A stretch of 64,000 bases of DNA, from assembly GCA_019930625.1 (NCBI GenBank), contig CP082844.1, positions 682,001 to 746,000 of the forward strand, written 5' to 3'. The notes beneath the pieces were generated by a model. It ran no database searches and was not told the DNA's origin. It saw only the letters and a list, made by a program, of their open reading frames with translations. This document shows positions 25,562 through 34,847 of the stretch, in pieces (the first letter of the stretch is position 1; each line of letters opens with the position of its first letter). Position numbers and translations under genes: made by a program. Source of the stretch: Nocardia asteroides (GTDB lineage: Bacteria; Actinomycetota; Actinomycetes; Mycobacteriales; Mycobacteriaceae).

Positions 25562-26437
25562 TCAGGGCAGCCGGGCGGCGATGTCGTCGATCAGCCAGGG
25601 ACCCTCGGTCTCGATGGTCTTCACATCGTGCCAACCGGCCAGCTCGGAGATCGCGCCGCCCTGCACCGCGAATACCTTGCCGGTGATCGGGCAGGTCTCG
25701 GCGGCCAGATAGGCGACCAGCGGGGCGATATTGGCCGGGGCGAAGGCATCGAACTCGCCCTCGGACGCTTCCGCCTCCGCCGCGAGCATCTCGCCCATGC
25801 CGGGAGTGGCAAGGGTGAGCCGGGTGCGCGCGATCGGAGCGATCGCGTTCACCCGTACGCCGTAACGCCCCAGTTCCTCGGCGGCCACCAGGGTCAGCGC
25901 CGCGATCCCCGCCTTCGCCGCGCCGTAGTTGGCCTGGCCCGCGTTCGGCAGGGTGGTGCCCGACGCCGAAGCGGTGTTGATCACCGCGGCCTTGGGCTGG
26001 TTGCCCGCCTTGGACCGCTGCTTCCAGTACGCCGCGGCGTGGTGCAGCACCGCCGCGTGTCCCTTGAGGTGCACGGCGATCACGGCGTCCCACTGCGCCT
26101 CGTCCATGCCCGCGATGAAGGCGTCGCGCAGAATGCCCGCGTTGTTGACCACGACGTCGAGGCCGCCGAACTCGGTGACCGCCTGTTCGACGAGCTTCTG
26201 CGCGCCGTCCCAGGTCGCGACGTCGTCGGAGTTGGCCACCGCCTTGCCGCCCGCGGCGACGATCTCGCGCACCACCTCCTGGGCGGGACCTGAGTCGGTC
26301 CCCTCTCCCGCATTGCTACCGCCGAGATCGTTGACGACCACCGCGGCCCCCTCCCTCGCGAACAGCAGTGCGTGCTCGCGGCCGATGCCGCGGCCCGCGC
26401 CGGTGATGACGGCGACCCGTCCAGCCAGTGCGCCCAT
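25562..26437 (-). CDS. MFE-2-like (3R)-hydroxyacyl-CoA dehydrogenase (SDR)
   Basis: 291-residue short-chain dehydrogenase. The cofactor motif is TGAGRGIGREHA, followed by VVVNDLGGSN, typical of the dehydrogenase domain of peroxisomal multifunctional enzyme 2. NNAG is present, and the active-site Tyr-Lys lie in NYGAAKAG. It likely oxidises a (3R)-hydroxyacyl-CoA. It lies between the MaoC hydratase and the acyl-CoA dehydrogenase in one operon, completing the R-stereochemistry route. Confidence 0.9.
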   Translation of the reverse strand: MGALAGRVAVITGAGRGIGREHALLFAREGAAVVVNDLGGSNAGEGTDSGPAQEVVREIVAAGGKAVANSDDVATWDGAQKLVEQAVTEFGGLDVVVNNAGILRDAFIAGMDEAQWDAVIAVHLKGHAAVLHHAAAYWKQRSKAGNQPKAAVINTASASGTTLPNAGQANYGAAKAGIAALTLVAAEELGRYGVRVNAIAPIARTRLTLATPGMGEMLAAEAEASEGEFDAFAPANIAPLVAYLAAETCPITGKVFAVQGGAISELAGWHDVKTIETEGPWLIDDIAARLP

Positions 26438-26511
26438 GTTTGTCTCCTGAAGTTCCGCCGAATCCGGCGTCTTGTGGAAAGGTGCGGCGCAACCGCGCCG
26501 CCGCACCGGGA

Positions 26512-27477
26512 TCAGTCGGCGATCTCCGCCAGTCCGTCGCTGAGCACGACGTCGTCGCCGCGCACGGTCTCGAAGGCGTAGCGGGTGACGCCGTCGGCCG
26601 AACCGGCCTTCCAGATGCGGGTCTCCAGGTCGTCGCCGGGGAAGACCAGCTTGGCGAAGCGCACCGCGAATCGCCTGAGCCGGTGCACATCCGAGTCCGC
26701 GACCTCGGTGAGCACCGCCCAGGACGCGAACGCCATGGTGCACAACCCGTGCGCGATGATGCCGGGCAGTCCGGCGTCCTCGGCGACTTGCTCGTCCAGG
26801 TGCAGCGGCACCGGATCGCCGGAAGCCGGTGCGTAGCGGAAGGTCTGGTCGTCATCGACGTGCTGCGCCACCACCGCGACCGGCGCCTGCTCACGTAGGC
26901 GTTCGTCGAACTTGTGCGCAGGAGCGGCCTCGCCCACCGTCCTACCCGCGTCGATATTGCGGAAGAACGCGGTCAGGTACTGCTCGTTGACCGGTTCGCC
27001 CGCCTCGGTGCGGCATTCGATGCGGATGGTGATCGTGGTCCCGTTGGGGCGGCTGGTGTAGCCGATCGCCTTGGCGCGCGACACCAGCAGGTCGCCGGGC
27101 CGGATCGCGCGGTGGAAGTGGAAGTCCTGCTCCCCGTGCACCACCCGGCCGAAGATGTCCATCGGGGCGACATCGATGACCGGCATCATCATGGCCTCGA
27201 AAACCGGGACGATGGCGAAGACCGGCCCCGCCACCGTTCCGGCCAGATGCGCGGCGATCGGATCGTTGGTCGCGGCGGCGTACTGCGCGACGCGCTCGGC
27301 GGTGACCTCGAAACGTTCCTCGTCGCACCAGGATTCCAGACCGCTGTCATCGAACTCGACCACACGGGCCGCGGCCGTATCGGAACGGGCCTGACCGCTC
27401 ATGCCGTGTCCGTCTCCGGCCTGAGCGGGGCCCTGCGTGGTCACGCTGCGCTGCCGCCTCCGGGCCTGACCGCTCAT
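26512..27477 (-). CDS. MaoC-family double-hotdog enoyl-CoA hydratase
   Basis: 321 residues with two hotdog units. The active hydratase-2 motif is in the second half (PLHLDEQVAEDAGLPGIIAH with the Asp/His pair), and the N-terminal unit contains TNDPIAAHL and HGEQDFHFHRAIRPGDLL. It should hydrate a trans-2-enoyl-CoA to the (3R)-hydroxy product. The ATG at 27477 overlaps the SRPBCC stop (ATGA). An identical 20-base segment, in frame 75 bases later, offers a second start; the 25 extra residues are unlike a folded domain. Confidence 0.88.
   Translation of the reverse strand: MSGQARRRQRSVTTQGPAQAGDGHGMSGQARSDTAAARVVEFDDSGLESWCDEERFEVTAERVAQYAAATNDPIAAHLAGTVAGPVFAIVPVFEAMMMPVIDVAPMDIFGRVVHGEQDFHFHRAIRPGDLLVSRAKAIGYTSRPNGTTITIRIECRTEAGEPVNEQYLTAFFRNIDAGRTVGEAAPAHKFDERLREQAPVAVVAQHVDDDQTFRYAPASGDPVPLHLDEQVAEDAGLPGIIAHGLCTMAFASWAVLTEVADSDVHRLRRFAVRFAKLVFPGDDLETRIWKAGSADGVTRYAFETVRGDDVVLSDGLAEIAD
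27386..27405. repeat. 20-bp direct repeat, copy 1 (internal MaoC start region)
   Basis: CGGGCCTGACCGCTCATGCC occurs here and again at 27461-27480, exactly 75 bases apart, in the same frame. On the minus strand each copy contains GGCATGAGCGGTCAGG, that is the start ATGA and the first codons MSGQAR. A short tandem duplication of the gene start is the simplest explanation. Confidence 0.9.
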
Positions 27478-27480
27478 GCC
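27461..27480. repeat. 20-bp direct repeat, copy 2 (MaoC start / SRPBCC stop)
   Basis: Identical to 27386-27405. This copy contains the overlapping SRPBCC stop and MaoC start. Confidence 0.9.
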
Positions 27481-27911
27481 ACTGCGGCCAGGGCGTCGAG
27501 CTGTTCGAGCGATCGGTCCAGCTGCTTGATGCCGTCCTTTTCCACGGCTTTGCCGAGCGCGCCCTTGATCAAGGCACCCTCGAAGTCACCGGAGACCAGG
27601 ATGGTGCTTCCCGCGCCGTTGGGCCGGATGTCGAAGGTGAACTCGGTCTTCACCCCGGCCATGCCGGTGCCGCCGAGGGTCAGCTTGTGCGGCGCGTCCA
27701 CCGAGACGATGGTCCACTCCAGTTTGTTCGCCATGCCGAGCATCACGATCTTGGCGACCAGTTGGGCGCCCTCGCTCAGTACTGCGGGCGGCTCCTCCAT
27801 GAAGCGCTCGTGGATGGTGAACCACTTGTCCCAGGTCTGTGGGTCGGCGACGACCGCCCACAGCGCCTCGGGCGTGGCGTTGACGTCCTTGGTGGCTTCG
27901 ATGTGTCCCAT
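27474..27911 (-). CDS. SRPBCC (START-like) family protein
   Basis: 145 residues of the polyketide cyclase/dehydrase and lipid-transport superfamily: MGHIEATKDVNATPEALWAV at the N-terminus, WDKWFTIHERF, and a final amphipathic helix rich in Leu and Asp. Such proteins bind hydrophobic ligands in a cavity; a substrate-carrying role for the surrounding acyl-CoA pathway is plausible. GAGGAG precedes the ATG at 27911. It overlaps the MaoC gene by 4 bases and follows the thiolase by 44. Confidence 0.9.
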   Translation of the reverse strand: MGHIEATKDVNATPEALWAVVADPQTWDKWFTIHERFMEEPPAVLSEGAQLVAKIVMLGMANKLEWTIVSVDAPHKLTLGGTGMAGVKTEFTFDIRPNGAGSTILVSGDFEGALIKGALGKAVEKDGIKQLDRSLEQLDALAAVA

Positions 27912-27955
27912 GGGTTGCACTCCTCGTCGAGTTCGTCCGCGGACCGGGCCGCGGT

Positions 27956-29173
27956 TCAGCGGTCGGCGCGCTGGTAGGCGGTGACGACGGCCGCGCCGCC
28001 GAGGCCGATGTTGTGTTGCAGGGCGGCGGTGACGCCGTCCACCTGACGCTTGTCCGCGGTGCCGCGCAGCTGCCAGGTCAACTCCGAGCACTGCGCGAGA
28101 CCCGTCGCGCCGAGCGGATGTCCCTTGGAGATCAGGCCGCCGGAGGGGTTCACCACCCACTTGCCGCCGTAGGTGGTCTGGTCGTCGTCGACCAGCTGCC
28201 CCGCCTCGCCCTCGCCGCACAGGCCGAGGGCTTCGTAGAGCAGCAGTTCGTTGGCCGAGAAACAGTCGTGCAGCTCGATCACCTGGAAGTCCTCCGGGCC
28301 GAGTCCCGCCTGCTGGTAGACCTTCCGCGCGGCTTGGACGTTCATGTCGTAGCCGATGAGGTTCTTCGCGGTCGCATCGAAGGTCGAGGCGAAATCGGTG
28401 GTCATCGCCTGGCCGACGATCTGCACCGCTTGCCCGGCGAGGTCGTGGGCGTCGACGAAATCCTCGCTCGCCAGGATGACCGCGCCCGACCCGTCGGAGG
28501 TCGGCGAGCACTGCAGTTTGGTGAGCGGGTCGTAGATCATCCGCGAGGCGAGGATGTCGTCGAGGGTGTACTCATCCTGGAACTGCGAGTACGGGTTGTT
28601 CACCGAGTGCTTGTGGTTCTTGTAGCCGATCTTGGCGAAGTGCTCGGCCGTGGTGCCGTACTGCTTCATGTGCTCGCGTCCCGCGGCGCCGAACATCCAC
28701 GGCGCCACCGGAAACAGCACCTCGGAGATCTCGGCCAGCGCCATGACGTGCTTGGCCATGGGCTGCTCGCGGTCGTCCCAGGTGGATCCGAGCGAGCCGG
28801 GCTGCATCTTCTCGAAGCCCAGCGCCAGCGTGCATTCCGCCAGTCCGCCCCGGATCGCCTGCGCCGCGAGGTACAGCGCCGTGGAGCCGGTGGAGCAGTT
28901 GTTGTTCACGTTGACCACCGGGATGCCGGTCATCCCGAGTTCGTAGACGGCACGCTGGCCGGAGGTGGATTCGCCGTAGACATAGCCGACGTAGGCCTGC
29001 TCCACCAGGTCGTAGGCGATGCCCGCGTCCGCGAGCGCCTTGCTCCCCGATTCCCTGGCCATGTCCGGATAGTCCCAGGCTCGGGTGGTGCCGTCGGCTT
29101 CCTCGACTTGCCGTCGGCCCGGCTTCTCGAACTTCGTCATCCCGACACCGACGACGTAGACCTTGTTCGCCAT
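27956..29173 (-). CDS. Thiolase-like lipid-transfer (SCP-x/Ltp) protein
   Basis: 405 residues of the SCP-x/Ltp thiolase class. The nucleophile Cys is in [32 protein letters not shown] carries the family His, and [17 protein letters not shown] holds the second catalytic region. These enzymes cleave beta-ketoacyl-CoA or perform retro-aldol-type steps on branched or steroid side chains. First gene of the operon; GAGGAG before the ATG. Promoter carries the TetR palindrome at 29231. Confidence 0.9.
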   Translation of the reverse strand: MANKVYVVGVGMTKFEKPGRRQVEEADGTTRAWDYPDMARESGSKALADAGIAYDLVEQAYVGYVYGESTSGQRAVYELGMTGIPVVNVNNNCSTGSTALYLAAQAIRGGLAECTLALGFEKMQPGSLGSTWDDREQPMAKHVMALAEISEVLFPVAPWMFGAAGREHMKQYGTTAEHFAKIGYKNHKHSVNNPYSQFQDEYTLDDILASRMIYDPLTKLQCSPTSDGSGAVILASEDFVDAHDLAGQAVQIVGQAMTTDFASTFDATAKNLIGYDMNVQAARKVYQQAGLGPEDFQVIELHDCFSANELLLYEALGLCGEGEAGQLVDDDQTTYGGKWVVNPSGGLISKGHPLGATGLAQCSELTWQLRGTADKRQVDGVTAALQHNIGLGGAAVVTAYQRADR

Positions 29174-29230
29174 CGAACTCCTCAGATTGTGTGGGCGCCG
29201 CAGTGCGCACCCGGAACGAGCTGAAAACAA

Positions 29231-29248
29231 ACATACATATTTGTATGT
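29231..29248. promoter_or_regulatory. TetR operator at the acyl-CoA operon promoter
   Basis: ACATACA-TATT-TGTATGT, a perfect inverted repeat followed by AAGTG. The same arms and the same following bases recur at 29471-29488, 240 bases away. Confidence 0.8.
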
Positions 29249-29470
29249 AAGTGAGCAAGAGCCCGTTCGGCAGCCCCGACAACTGACCGAACAACCAGGT
29301 GTTTACAGCCCTCCTGCTACATACAGTGAGACATGCTTGTTCTCGGAACCGGCGCTAGCACTCAGCTCCAACAGCTTCTTCGGAATTCGCCCGAGGGAAC
29401 GCGGCGCACGACCGAGGTCACGCCGATCTCTCGCCCCCGACATATCGGCACCTTCAGCCCGGCAGCCGGA

Positions 29471-29488
29471 ACATACAGTGTTGTATGT
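29471..29488. promoter_or_regulatory. TetR operator at the regulator's own promoter
   Basis: ACATACA-GTGT-TGTATGT followed by AAGTG. A -10-like TAGGAT at 29494-29499 puts the predicted transcript start on the ATG of the TetR gene, so the operator would block a leaderless promoter. Confidence 0.8.
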
Positions 29489-29505
29489 AAGTGTAGGATC
29501 GAGCG

Positions 29506-30147
29506 ATGGCCAGGAGCGTAGTCGTCAAGCAGCAGCGCCGGACGCAGGAGCAGCGCAGCTCCGAGATGCGCACCCGGCTGCTCGACGCGACGGTGGACTG
29601 CCTGGTCGAGTACGGGTACTCGGGGACGACTACACCGCGGGTGGCCGAACGCGCCGGGGTGACCCGCGGGGCCCAAGTGCATCACTTCGGCTCGAAAACC
29701 GATCTGGTCGTGGCCGCGATCAGCCATCTGGCGCAGCTGCGCGCCGAGACCGCCATGCGGGAGATGTCCCGGGTCGAAGCCGGTGACGATCCGGTGGCAG
29801 CGGTGCTGGAGTTCCTATGGGACCTCCACCAGGGCCCGCTGTTCATCGCGACCGTCGAACTGTGGGTGGCGGGGCGGACCGATCCGGTGCTGGCCGCGGC
29901 GATGGAGAAGGTCGAGCCGTTCGTCAACAACGCCGTCTTGCTGGCGGTCGCCCGTGTCGTGCCGGACGACGTGCGCCGCAAGGAGGCGCGCGACTTCGTC
30001 TACACGGCCATGGACGCCCTGCGCGGCATCCTGATCTCCAATTTCATCGACCCGGACACCGAACGCGCCCACCGCCGCTGGCGCCGCGCCGCCGCGCACC
30101 TACAGGAGATCGCGGGCCGCGTACTCGCAGCACGCCGCGTCGACTAG
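29506..30147 (+). CDS. TetR-family regulator of the acyl-CoA operon
   Basis: 213 residues with helix-turn-helix MRTRLLDATVDCLVEYGYSG and TPRVAERAGVTRGAQVHHFG at about 21-62. The C-terminal domain presumably binds an acyl-CoA or related intermediate. It is divergent from the five-gene operon and shares duplicated operators with it, so it most likely represses both. Its stop overlaps the stop of the convergent MFS gene by 4 bases. Confidence 0.9.
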   Translation: MARSVVVKQQRRTQEQRSSEMRTRLLDATVDCLVEYGYSGTTTPRVAERAGVTRGAQVHHFGSKTDLVVAAISHLAQLRAETAMREMSRVEAGDDPVAAVLEFLWDLHQGPLFIATVELWVAGRTDPVLAAAMEKVEPFVNNAVLLAVARVVPDDVRRKEARDFVYTAMDALRGILISNFIDPDTERAHRRWRRAAAHLQEIAGRVLAARRVD

Positions 30148-31418
30148 TCCTGTCCGGACCGACGCGCCCGCGCGATGGGCGCTACCGCGTTCGCCGGCTC
30201 GATGACCTTGCTACCCGGCCGCGATCCGCGCGCTGCCCACACCGTCACTGTGAACAGCAACACGCCTGATGCGGCCAGGGCGGCCCCGACCAGGGCCGGG
30301 GCCGTGTAACCGAGGCCCGCGGCGATGACCAGTCCGCCGAGCCAGGCCCCCGCGGCGTTGGCGATGTTCAGGGCGGCGTGGTTGAGGGCGGCGGCGAGCG
30401 TCTGGGCGTCGGCGGCGACGTCCATCAGGCGGGTTTGCAGACCGGGAGCGAGCGCGGCTCCGGAGCCGCCGACCAGCAACGCGCCGAGGGCCGCGGCGTA
30501 GGGGTGGTGCGCGGCGACGACGAAGCCGCCGAGGATGACGGTCATCGCGATCATCGCGCCGAAGATGGCGCGGTCGACGCCGCGGTCGGCGAGCACGCCG
30601 CCGACGATGTTGCCGATCACCATGCCGACGCCGAAGAGCATCAGCACCAGCGGCACCAGTGCGGCCCGCAGACCCGCGACGTCGGTGAGCGTGGTGGCGA
30701 TGTAGGTGTAGACGGCGAACATGCCGCCGAATCCGACGGCGCCGACCAGCAGTGTCAACAGCACCTGCGGGCGGCGCAGCGCGCCGAGTTCGGTCCTCGG
30801 GTCGGTCACCGTGATGCCGTCGAGTTCGGGGACGAAGCGCAGCAACGCCGCGACGGTGGCCACTCCGATCAGCGCGACCACCACGAACGCATCGCGCCAG
30901 CCGAGATGCTGGCCGAGCCAGGTAGCCGCGGGAACGCCGACAACGTTGGCGGCGCTCAAACCCAGCATAACCGCGGCAACTGCCTTCGCCCGCTGCCCGA
31001 CCGGGGCGAGTGTGGCGGCGGCCAGCGAGGCGACACCGAAGTAGGCGCCGTGCGGCAATCCCGAGACGAACCGTGCCAGGACCAGCGTCTCGAATGAGGG
31101 GGCCAGCACGGTCGCCGCGTTGCCCAGCGTGAACGCGACCATCAGCGCGACGAGCAGCCGCTTGCGCGCCACCCGCGCGCACAGCGCCGCGATCAGGGGT
31201 GCGCCGATCACCACGCCGAGCGCGTACGCCGACACCGCGTGCCCTGCGGTCGGCTCGGAGACGTGCATGGCCGAGGCGATGTCCGGCAGCAAACCCATGG
31301 TGACGAATTCGGTCGTCCCGATGCCGAACCCGCCGAGAGCCAGCGCCAGCATGGCCGGTACGTGCCAATCGGTTCGCTGGGGCGGCGCGGTGGTGCGGGT
31401 GGTCCCGGGGCTGGTCAC
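30144..31418 (-). CDS. DHA1-family MFS transporter
   Basis: 424 residues with 12 membrane helices. The N-terminus ALALGGFGIGTTEFVTMGLL is typical of the AraJ/CmlA-type DHA1 group, often chloramphenicol or sugar efflux pumps. Motif A lies in the helix 2-3 loop as ARVARKRLLVA and motif C-like sequence in LSAANVVGVPAATWLG. The start is probably the GTG at 31418, though the frame is open 30 codons further without homology. Substrate unknown. Confidence 0.85.
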   Translation of the reverse strand: MTSPGTTRTTAPPQRTDWHVPAMLALALGGFGIGTTEFVTMGLLPDIASAMHVSEPTAGHAVSAYALGVVIGAPLIAALCARVARKRLLVALMVAFTLGNAATVLAPSFETLVLARFVSGLPHGAYFGVASLAAATLAPVGQRAKAVAAVMLGLSAANVVGVPAATWLGQHLGWRDAFVVVALIGVATVAALLRFVPELDGITVTDPRTELGALRRPQVLLTLLVGAVGFGGMFAVYTYIATTLTDVAGLRAALVPLVLMLFGVGMVIGNIVGGVLADRGVDRAIFGAMIAMTVILGGFVVAAHHPYAAALGALLVGGSGAALAPGLQTRLMDVAADAQTLAAALNHAALNIANAAGAWLGGLVIAAGLGYTAPALVGAALAASGVLLFTVTVWAARGSRPGSKVIEPANAVAPIARARRSGQD

Positions 31419-31603
31419 GTGTTCATGTAACCGTTCGCGGCTGGTATTCGCTTCCCCAGCACACGTGAGTTCGACCACGGGGCGGCGAGGAATCGTGCAG
31501 TTCGACATGGCGATCCGCGCAATACGGACGAATCACCCCGCCCGGGCATCGCATTCCGGCAACCGGGCGGCACTCCGAGTGATCCGTTCTGACAAGAACA
31601 GTC

Positions 31604-31640
31604 CGGGCACCCGTTCCACCGCAGGTGGGGCGGGTGCCCG
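31604..31640. terminator. Hairpin, 10-bp stem
   Basis: CGGGCACCCG and CGGGTGCCCG with a 17-base loop. Second of two stacked stem-loops downstream of icd. Confidence 0.65.
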
Positions 31641-31651
31641 ATGGTGTTCGC

Positions 31652-31683
31652 CCGGCGCTGGGTGAGTGAATACCCAGCGCCGG
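31652..31683 (-). terminator. Intrinsic terminator of icd
   Basis: CCGGCGCTGGGT-N8-ACCCAGCGCCGG, a perfect 12-bp stem about 60 bases after the icd stop codon. Confidence 0.75.
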
Positions 31684-31744
31684 AGTCGGCCGAGCGGCTC
31701 GGCCCCGCGGTTCGGCGCCGAGACGGCCGCGGCGCCGGAAACGC

Positions 31745-32962
31745 TCAGCGCAGTGCGCGAGCCAGGTTGGCGTCCAGCGCGCCGAGGAACTCCTCGGTGC
31801 TCAGGTAGCCCTGGTCCCCGCCGACGAGCAGCGCGAGGTCCTTGGTCATCTGGCCGCCTTCGACGGTCTTGATGACGACGTCCTCGAGGGTCTGGGCGAA
31901 GCCGATGACCTCGGGGGTGTTGTCCAGCTTGCCGCGGTGCTCGAGGCCGCGGGTCCAGGCGAAGATCGACGCGATCGGGTTGGTCGAGGTCGGCTTGCCC
32001 TGCTGATGCTGGCGGTAGTGCCGGGTGACGGTGCCGTGCGCGGCCTCGGCCTCACAGGTCTGGCCGTCGGGAGTGAGCAGCACCGAGGTCATCAGACCCA
32101 GCGAGCCGAAGCCCTGTGCCACGGTGTCGGACTGCACGTCGCCGTCGTAGTTCTTGCAAGCCCAGACGTAGCCACCCTCCCACTTCATGGAGGAGGCGAC
32201 CATGTCGTCGATGAGGCGGTGCTCGTAGGTCAGGCCCGCGGCGTCGAACTGGCTTTTGAACTCGGCGTCGAAGATGTCCTGGAACGTGTCCTTGAACATG
32301 CCGTCGTAGGCCTTGAGGATGGTGTTCTTCGTGGACATGTACACCGGGTAGTTCTGCTGCAAGCCGTAGTTGAACGACGCCCGCGCGAAATCCTCGATGG
32401 ACTTGCGGAAGTTGTACATGCCCATGACCACGCCGCCGTCCTCGGGCATCTTCACGACCTCGTGCACGATCGGCTCGCTGCCGTCGTCCGGGGTGAAGGT
32501 CAAGGTGACGGTGCCGCCCTGGAACACCTTGAAATCGGTGGCACGGTACTGGTCACCGAAGGCGTGGCGGCCGATGATGATCGGCTTGGTCCAGCCGGGT
32601 ACCAGCCGGGGAACGTTGGAGATGATGATCGGGGCACGGAAGATGGTGCCGCCCAGGATGTTGCGAATGGTGCCGTTGGGCGAACGCCACATCTTCTTCA
32701 GACCGAATTCCTTGACGCGCGCCTCGTCCGGGGTGATGGTGGCGCACTTCACACCGACGCCGTGCCTCTTGATGGCTTCGGCGGCATCGACGGTGACCTG
32801 GTCGTCTGTCTTGTCGCGGTACTCGATACCGAGGTCGTAGTACTCCAGGTTCACGTCGAGATAGGGGTGGATCAGCTTGTCCTTGATGAACTGCCAGATG
32901 ATCCGGGTCATCTCGTCGCCGTCGAGTTCTACGACGGTGCCTTCAACCTTGATCTTGGACAT
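31745..32962 (-). CDS. icd: NADP-dependent isocitrate dehydrogenase (eukaryotic-type dimer)
   Basis: Converts isocitrate to 2-oxoglutarate in the citric acid cycle and supplies NADPH. The 405-residue length and the segments [37 protein letters not shown] and [14 protein letters not shown] identify the homodimeric eukaryote-like class (mycobacterial Icd1), not the large monomeric form. The ATG at 32962 has AGGAGGA about 8 bases upstream. It is followed by strong terminators and is a backbone marker between trpS and metX. Confidence 0.95.
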   Translation of the reverse strand: MSKIKVEGTVVELDGDEMTRIIWQFIKDKLIHPYLDVNLEYYDLGIEYRDKTDDQVTVDAAEAIKRHGVGVKCATITPDEARVKEFGLKKMWRSPNGTIRNILGGTIFRAPIIISNVPRLVPGWTKPIIIGRHAFGDQYRATDFKVFQGGTVTLTFTPDDGSEPIVHEVVKMPEDGGVVMGMYNFRKSIEDFARASFNYGLQQNYPVYMSTKNTILKAYDGMFKDTFQDIFDAEFKSQFDAAGLTYEHRLIDDMVASSMKWEGGYVWACKNYDGDVQSDTVAQGFGSLGLMTSVLLTPDGQTCEAEAAHGTVTRHYRQHQQGKPTSTNPIASIFAWTRGLEHRGKLDNTPEVIGFAQTLEDVVIKTVEGGQMTKDLALLVGGDQGYLSTEEFLGALDANLARALR

Positions 32963-33308
32963 GGATCTTCGTGTCCTCCTAGGATGGTGCCCTCATTGCA
33001 CGGCCAGGCGAACACGCTTGTGAGCGGACCCCAGCTGTTCCAACAGACAACGTATATGTCCCGCGTTGTCGGCGAGACGTGTGGTGCAAACAAGACAAGC
33101 GTACTGCTGCCCGAGTCCTCACCGCACGGGCAGCCCCCACAGTGAGATGCGCCACCTTTGTTACCGATTGGTAGGTCGCGGCGGCTCCCAGCAGCGCGAA
33201 CAGGCGCCGTCGCCATGATCCGCCTTCCGTTACGGCGCGGCAACCACTCCCCGCAGACGACGAGGTCCGCGCAACCCGTGACGTTGCGCGGACCTCGGTC
33301 TCAGCGGA
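32963..33308. other. Intergenic region upstream of icd
   Basis: Holds the icd promoter and, at its left end, the terminator of the MFS gene (33261-33297). An AT-richer patch around 33040-33110 is the likely promoter. No convincing gene. Confidence 0.6.
33261..33297 (-). terminator. Intrinsic terminator of the DHA2 MFS gene
   Basis: CGAGGTCCGCGCAAC and its complement form a perfect 15-bp stem with a 7-base loop, 11 bases beyond the MFS stop codon. Confidence 0.85.
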
Positions 33309-34802
33309 TCAGACGGTGGCCGGGATCCGTCCCTGCTCCTCCGAACCTTCGATCAGGTTCTCGGGCCGGTCGCGGATCATCAGCGCGATGATCGGAATGG
33401 CGGCGAGGAAGAACCCGGCGCCGACGTAGAAGGCCACGTCGTAGCTGTGGATCGCGGCTCGCGCGGCCAGGTTGTCGAGGCCAGGGTTGTCCCGCGCGAA
33501 GCCCTCGGCGACCTGCACCGAGATGGTGGTCAGCAGCGCCGTCCCGACCGCACCGCCCACCTGCTGCGCGGCGTTCAGCAGCGCGGAGGCGACGCCGGAG
33601 TCCTCCTCCTCCACCTGATGCAGCGCGACCGTCTGCATCCCCACGAACAGCGGACCCATGCCGAGCGCGATGAGCACCTGAGCGGGCAGCACCCCGGAGA
33701 GGAAGGTGTCGCCGTAACTCAGCTGGGCCAGCAGCACCAGCCCGATGACGCCCAGTACGGCGCCTGCCAGCATCAGCGGGCGCGGGCCGAGCTTGGGCAG
33801 CAGGGCACTGGTGAGTCCCGCCGAGATCGCGATGCCCGCCGGGAAAGGCAGGAACGCGAAGCCCGCCTTCAGCGCCGAGTAGCCCAGGGTGACCTGGAAG
33901 TAGTAGCTCAGGAACAGGAACATCGCGAACATGGCGATCGGGATGAGCAGCGCGGCGAGGAACGCGCCGCCCCGGTTGATCTCCCCCGGGATGTGCAGCG
34001 GCAGCAGCGGGTTCGACGAGCGCCGTTCGATCACGACGAAGGCGATGAGCAGGGCGAGCCCGGCGACGAGCAGCGCGAGGGTGCTTCCGGCCAGCCAGCC
34101 GTCGTCGGCGGCGCGGCTGAATCCGTACACAATGGCGATCAACCCGAACGTCACGGTGACGGCACCGGGCACGTCGTATCCGCCGCTGCGCGGAGCCGGG
34201 AGGTCCTTCGCCACCCAGGCCAGCGCCCCGAGCAACGCCAGCAACGCGATCGGCGTGTTGACCAGCAGGCACCAGCGCCACGACGCGTACTCGGTGAGCG
34301 CGCCGCCCGCGATCAGGCCGAGCGCGGCGCCGCCCGCGGAGATGCCCGCGAACACGCCGAAGGCGGTGGCCCGCTCACCCGGCTCGGTGAACGTTACCGA
34401 CAGCAGCGAGAGCGCGGCCGGGGCGAGCAGCGCGGCGAACGCGCCCTGCAACGCGCGTCCGGCGAAGAGCTCCGCTCCGTTCTGCGCGAGACCGGCCAAA
34501 GCCGAAGCGCCGGCGAAACCGATCAGGCCGATGATGAAAATTCGGCGGCGCCCGAGGTAGTCGGCCAGCCGGCCGCCCAGCAGCAGGAGACCGCCGAAGA
34601 TCAGCGTGTAGGCGGTGAGCATCCATTGCCGGTTGCCGTCGCTGATGTCGAGATCGCGCTGCGCGAACGGCAGCGAGATGGTCACGATGGTGGCGTCCAG
34701 GACCACCATGAGCTGGGCCGATGCGATCACTGCCAGCGCGAGCCAGCGCGCTGAACTGCCCGGCTTTCGCGATGCGTGCACCGCTGTCGCGGTTTCGGTC
34801 AC
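33309..34802 (-). CDS. DHA2-family MFS multidrug exporter (14 TM)
   Basis: 497 residues, 14 predicted membrane helices. The start of helix 1 (AQLMVVLDATIVTISLPFAQ) is the EmrB/QacA hallmark with the membrane-embedded Asp; motif A is GGRLADYLGRRR. GTG start at 34802 behind GAGGAG; upstream codons of the open frame overlap operator DNA and are not coding. Divergent from a TetR gene with a 21-base palindrome between. It probably exports a toxic organic compound. Confidence 0.9.
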   Translation of the reverse strand: MTETATAVHASRKPGSSARWLALAVIASAQLMVVLDATIVTISLPFAQRDLDISDGNRQWMLTAYTLIFGGLLLLGGRLADYLGRRRIFIIGLIGFAGASALAGLAQNGAELFAGRALQGAFAALLAPAALSLLSVTFTEPGERATAFGVFAGISAGGAALGLIAGGALTEYASWRWCLLVNTPIALLALLGALAWVAKDLPAPRSGGYDVPGAVTVTFGLIAIVYGFSRAADDGWLAGSTLALLVAGLALLIAFVVIERRSSNPLLPLHIPGEINRGGAFLAALLIPIAMFAMFLFLSYYFQVTLGYSALKAGFAFLPFPAGIAISAGLTSALLPKLGPRPLMLAGAVLGVIGLVLLAQLSYGDTFLSGVLPAQVLIALGMGPLFVGMQTVALHQVEEEDSGVASALLNAAQQVGGAVGTALLTTISVQVAEGFARDNPGLDNLAARAAIHSYDVAFYVGAGFFLAAIPIIALMIRDRPENLIEGSEEQGRIPATV

Positions 34803-34847
34803 GTTGTCTCCTCGTTCCTCGATGTCGGGAACCATCCTGTCATTGAG

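Larger units (their letters stand above)
29174..29505. other. Divergent promoter region of the acyl-CoA operon and its TetR gene
   Basis: No gene. It contains two perfect copies of one 18-base palindrome, one near each promoter, plus a degenerate third at 29319-29336 (ACATACAGTGAGACATGC). This layout indicates coordinate, looping-capable repression by the TetR protein. Confidence 0.7.
31419..31744. other. Intergenic region between the MFS gene and icd
   Basis: No gene seen. It holds two strong hairpins (31604-31640 and 31652-31683) that should terminate icd transcription from the right, and further GC-rich dyads closer to icd. Confidence 0.6.
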
